DNA of 7,481 bases from Bacillota bacterium (GTDB lineage Bacteria > Bacillota > Dehalobacteriia > UBA4068): contig JAUMYD010000091.1 in assembly GCA_030528765.1 (NCBI GenBank), forward strand, positions 1-7,481. The letters run 5' to 3'. Shown here piece by piece: positions 5,155 through 7,481 of this stretch; positions within the stretch are counted from its first letter, which is position 1, and every line of letters begins with the position of its first letter. The notes under the pieces are model-generated. The model worked only from the letters and a program-made list of their open reading frames with translations, was not told the origin of the DNA and ran no database searches. A program made the position numbers and the translations under genes.

Positions 5155-6939
5155 TTATTCCAGAGTTCTGACCAGCTGCCCGAACATCTTCAGCGTGCGG
5201 TCAACCGGCTCGGGGCTGCGCATATCCACACCGGCATCATGCAGCAGATCGATGGGATCCTTGGTGCTGCCTGCCTTCAGGAAGCCCAGGTAGCGCTTCT
5301 GCGCGGCAGCGGCCTTTTCCGCATCCGGATCGATCAGGCCCTGGGCCAGTGCGGAGGCGGCACAGAAACCGGTGGCATATTTGTAGACATAAAAAGCCCG
5401 GTAGAAGTGGGGGATCCTCGCCCATTCCCAGGCGATCTCCTCATCCACCTCGATCTCATCCCCGAAATAATCCTTATTCAGCTGATAATAAAGCTGGCAG
5501 AGACTTTCTGCCGTCAGGGGCCGGCCCTCCGCTGCCATGCGGTGGGTCTCCAGCTCGAATTCGGCAAACATGGTCTGCCGGAATACAGTGGTGCGGGCCT
5601 CCTCCAGATAGTGATTCACCAGATAGCGCACCTCTGATTTTTTATCCGCATGCGCCAGCAGATAGTCGCTGAGCAGGGTCTCGTTCACCGTGCTGGCCAC
5701 CTCTGCCACGAAAATGCGGTAATCCCCATAGACATAGGGCTGATGCTTGCGGCTGTAATAGGAGTGCATGGAGTGCCCGGCCTCATGGGCCAGGGTAAAG
5801 ACGCTGTTCAGATCGTTCTGGAAATTCAGCAGCATATACGGCTCGCTGTCGTATACTCCGGAGGAATAGGCCCCGGAGGTCTTTCCCTTTGTCTCCCAAA
5901 CATCACACCAGCGATCTTCCAGACCTGTGGAGAGTGCTGCCACATAGTCCGGCCCCAGGGGAGCCAGAGCCTGCAGGGTGATGGATTTTGCCTGCTCCCA
6001 GCTGAAATCCAAAGGCAGCTCCGGGAAAAGAGGGGTATAGATATCCCACATATGCAGGCGATCCACGCCCAGCAGGGCCTTGCGTCGGCGCAGATATTCC
6101 TTCATATCCGGCTGATGCGCACGAACCGTGGCAATGAGCTGGGTATAGACCTCTTCCGGCACATTGTCGCTGAAAAGAGAGGCTGCCAGGGCACTTTTAT
6201 AGTGCTGTGCCTGGGCATAGAAATTGTCTTTTTTCACTGAGGCTGCATAAAGCCCGGCGATGGTATTGCCCAGCCTGGCATAGGTCTGATACATGGCGCG
6301 GAAGGCCCGCTCCCGGAGTGCGCGGTCAGGATCCCGCAGCAGGGGCACATAATTCCCGTGGCTGAGCTGCAGGGGTCGGCCATCCTTCCCTTCGATGCTG
6401 GGCAGCGGCAGATCCGCGTCGTTCAGCAGGGAATAGATATTATGAAAGGCCCCGCCCATCTCCCCGCTGGCAGCCAGCAGGCGCTGCTCCGGACCGGAGA
6501 GCACATGGGGCCGCTCCCGCAGGATGTTTTCCAGCATACGCCGATAAAGAGCCAGCTCCGGGCTATCCAGATAGGACTGCACCTGCTCCTCCGGCAGGGC
6601 CAGCAGCTGGGGACCAAACCAGGAGAGGCTGGCGTTTGCCTCCACGGCCAGTGCCTCAATGCGGGAGCGAAGGCCCTGGAATAGCTGGTCGTTGTTGTCC
6701 TCATCCTGGCGCATGGCTGCATAGAGGTAGAGCTTATCCACCAGGCGGCTGAGCTTCTCCTCTGCCTGCAGGAAATCCAGCAGGGCAGCGGGGCCCTCGC
6801 CCAGGCGTCCTTCCCAGGCAGCGGCTGCTTCCAGCAGGGGCTTTACCTGCAGAAAGTCTGCTTCCCAGGCATCCTGATCCGGGTAGATCCGTTCCACGGC
6901 CCAGGTTTCGGCCTGGGGGATCTCGTTTCTATTCTTCAT
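5155..6939 (-). CDS. pepF: Oligoendopeptidase F, M3-family zinc peptidase
   Basis: PepF is a cytoplasmic metallopeptidase that cleaves short peptides inside the cell, contributing to peptide turnover and nitrogen supply. At 594 aa it has the usual family length. The zinc-binding motif HEAGH lies at residues 385-389 (His385 and His389 as ligands, Glu386 as catalytic base). Glu413 in FVAEVASTVNE fits the third zinc ligand at the expected spacing. The M3 substrate-binding motif HFYRAFYVYKYATG spans 511-524, with tyrosines 513, 517, 519 and 521. There is no signal peptide. The ATG overlaps the end of the upstream gene by 11 bases and the ribosome binding site is weak, so translation is probably coupled to that gene. 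A hairpin follows 5 bases after the stop codon. Identification is secure to the PepF branch of M3; peptide preference is not visible. Confidence 0.96.
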   Translation of the reverse strand: MKNRNEIPQAETWAVERIYPDQDAWEADFLQVKPLLEAAAAWEGRLGEGPAALLDFLQAEEKLSRLVDKLYLYAAMRQDEDNNDQLFQGLRSRIEALAVEANASLSWFGPQLLALPEEQVQSYLDSPELALYRRMLENILRERPHVLSGPEQRLLAASGEMGGAFHNIYSLLNDADLPLPSIEGKDGRPLQLSHGNYVPLLRDPDRALRERAFRAMYQTYARLGNTIAGLYAASVKKDNFYAQAQHYKSALAASLFSDNVPEEVYTQLIATVRAHQPDMKEYLRRRKALLGVDRLHMWDIYTPLFPELPLDFSWEQAKSITLQALAPLGPDYVAALSTGLEDRWCDVWETKGKTSGAYSSGVYDSEPYMLLNFQNDLNSVFTLAHEAGHSMHSYYSRKHQPYVYGDYRIFVAEVASTVNETLLSDYLLAHADKKSEVRYLVNHYLEEARTTVFRQTMFAEFELETHRMAAEGRPLTAESLCQLYYQLNKDYFGDEIEVDEEIAWEWARIPHFYRAFYVYKYATGFCAASALAQGLIDPDAEKAAAAQKRYLGFLKAGSTKDPIDLLHDAGVDMRSPEPVDRTLKMFGQLVRTLE

Positions 6940-7481
6940 CTTTCAGCTCGCTTTCTTTATTGATGCATTTTTCCAGCTCCTGCACATTGCGGAGGATCTC
7001 CTCCAGGGAGAGGGCGCCGGAAAGGCCCAGCGTAGCAGAATAATCACGGTTGCTGCCCACAGCACTCTGGGGACGGGGCGCAGTCTGCCGCTCTGCCTTT
7101 GCCTTTTCCACGGCCTGGGGTGGCGGTGTTTCACCACGCTCAGAGAAATGCCAGGTATTCATGGTGGCGCGCACGGCCTCCAGCTCTGCGGAGATGGCGG
7201 CGGTGGAGGCAGATATCCCTTCCTCCACGCTGCGGAATCTTTTTTTGAGCTGCTCATATTCCGGATCATCCGGCTTCTGGGCAGGCTTCTCTTCCACCGG
7301 GGCCGGGTCGGGCTCTGCCACAGTGCCCGTTCCCGTTCCCGTGGGAAGGGGGGCGGGGCCTCTTCGCTGGTTCACCGGGGAAGAGGAGAATTTTGCTTTG
7401 CGCATACTTCCGGCATTGCCCAGGGGCTTGGCTGCTGCGGGAGCTGCTTCCACAGGCGCAGGCTTGGCTGCTGCGGGAGCT
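6929..7481 (-). CDS. Unrecognised Ala/Pro/Lys-rich protein, 5' end outside the window
   Basis: The frame is open to the window edge, so only the last 183 or so codons are seen and the true start lies beyond 7481. A GTG at 7453 is in frame but sits inside a repeated Ala-Pro-Lys tract without a ribosome binding site, so I do not take it as the start. Visible order: a low-complexity tract with two 12-residue units (APAAAKPAPVEA type), a basic stretch (MRKAKFSSSPVNQRR), a Thr/Gly and Pro/Glu-rich linker (PTGTGTGT), then a probable amphipathic helix or coiled coil (EYEQLKKRFRSVEEGI through about AVRATMN). After another Pro-rich linker comes a short helical C terminus with LSLEEILRNVQELEKCI. This is the look of a flexible adaptor or tethering protein, but I assign no function. 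It overlaps pepF by 11 bases, indicating one transcript. Confidence 0.8.
   Translation of the reverse strand, partial: APAAAKPAPVEAAPAAAKPLGNAGSMRKAKFSSSPVNQRRGPAPLPTGTGTGTVAEPDPAPVEEKPAQKPDDPEYEQLKKRFRSVEEGISASTAAISAELEAVRATMNTWHFSERGETPPPQAVEKAKAERQTAPRPQSAVGSNRDYSATLGLSGALSLEEILRNVQELEKCINKESELKDEE
7425..7481 (-). repeat. 36-bp period repeat encoding an Ala/Pro/Lys 12-mer
   Basis: An identical 21-base stretch occurs at 7425-7445 and 7461-7481, 36 bases (12 codons) apart. It encodes repeated APAAAKP in the partial gene. The second copy runs to the window edge, so the array probably continues outside. Confidence 0.75.

Noticed and set aside
4365..5171. 268-codon plus-strand open frame opposite rlmB
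   Set aside because: It lies almost wholly antisense to a clear RlmB with all family motifs, and its composition (many His, Gln and Gly) is typical of a shadow of a G+C-rich gene.
7451..7453. GTG at 7453 as the start of the partial gene
   Set aside because: It is in the middle of the Ala/Pro/Lys repeat, the frame stays open to the window edge, and no ribosome binding site precedes it.
1..7481. CRISPR array, tRNA, rRNA, insertion sequence or integrase
   Set aside because: No regularly spaced direct repeats with unique spacers, no tRNA-like folds and no transposase or recombinase motifs were seen in the translations. The only repeats are those within or between the paralogues and in the edge gene.

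Overview
The window looks like a chromosomal segment of a Gram-positive-lineage bacterium (Bacillota; Clostridia or Negativicutes are my best guesses). The grounds are the PepF and RlmB types, the strong AGGAGG-like ribosome binding sites, and G+C-rich core genes beside less G+C-rich accessory genes. The genus cannot be fixed from the sequence alone. Every gene I accept is on the minus strand, so transcription runs from the high-coordinate end to the low-coordinate end.

Core block (7481 down to 4350). It holds the 3' part of an unrecognised Ala/Pro/Lys-rich gene that enters from beyond the window. An 11-base overlap joins it to pepF, an oligoendopeptidase F (M3 zinc peptidase). A perfect 12-bp hairpin with a GAAA loop follows, and then rlmB, the 23S rRNA G2251 2'-O-methyltransferase. 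These genes are G+C rich (one sampled 60-base line of pepF is about 63%). The rlmB stop codon lies in the arm of a long interrupted inverted repeat.

Spacer (about 490 bases, 4349 to 3862). I see no convincing gene. Its right half is G+C rich and continues the core composition. Its left half is A+T rich and carries a plausible promoter with an A/T-palindromic upstream element, followed by a leader of about 100 bases.

Accessory block (3861 down to 18). Three tandem members of one protein family that I do not recognise appear to form one operon (gaps of 46 and 14 bases, good ribosome binding sites). The first, nearest the promoter, is a pseudogene: an internal deletion of roughly 415 bp joins its first half out of frame to a C-terminal tail. 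The second (421 aa) and third (538 aa) are intact. They are predicted to be soluble, helix-rich and charged, with no signal peptide or membrane span. They share an ordered set of conserved blocks separated by variable spacers. Patches of near-identical DNA are scattered among otherwise diverged copies, which points to recombination or gene conversion. The 538-aa member also has a 90-bp in-frame tandem duplication in a disordered linker. This expanding and decaying family is the most interesting part of the window. Its function cannot be read from the sequence.
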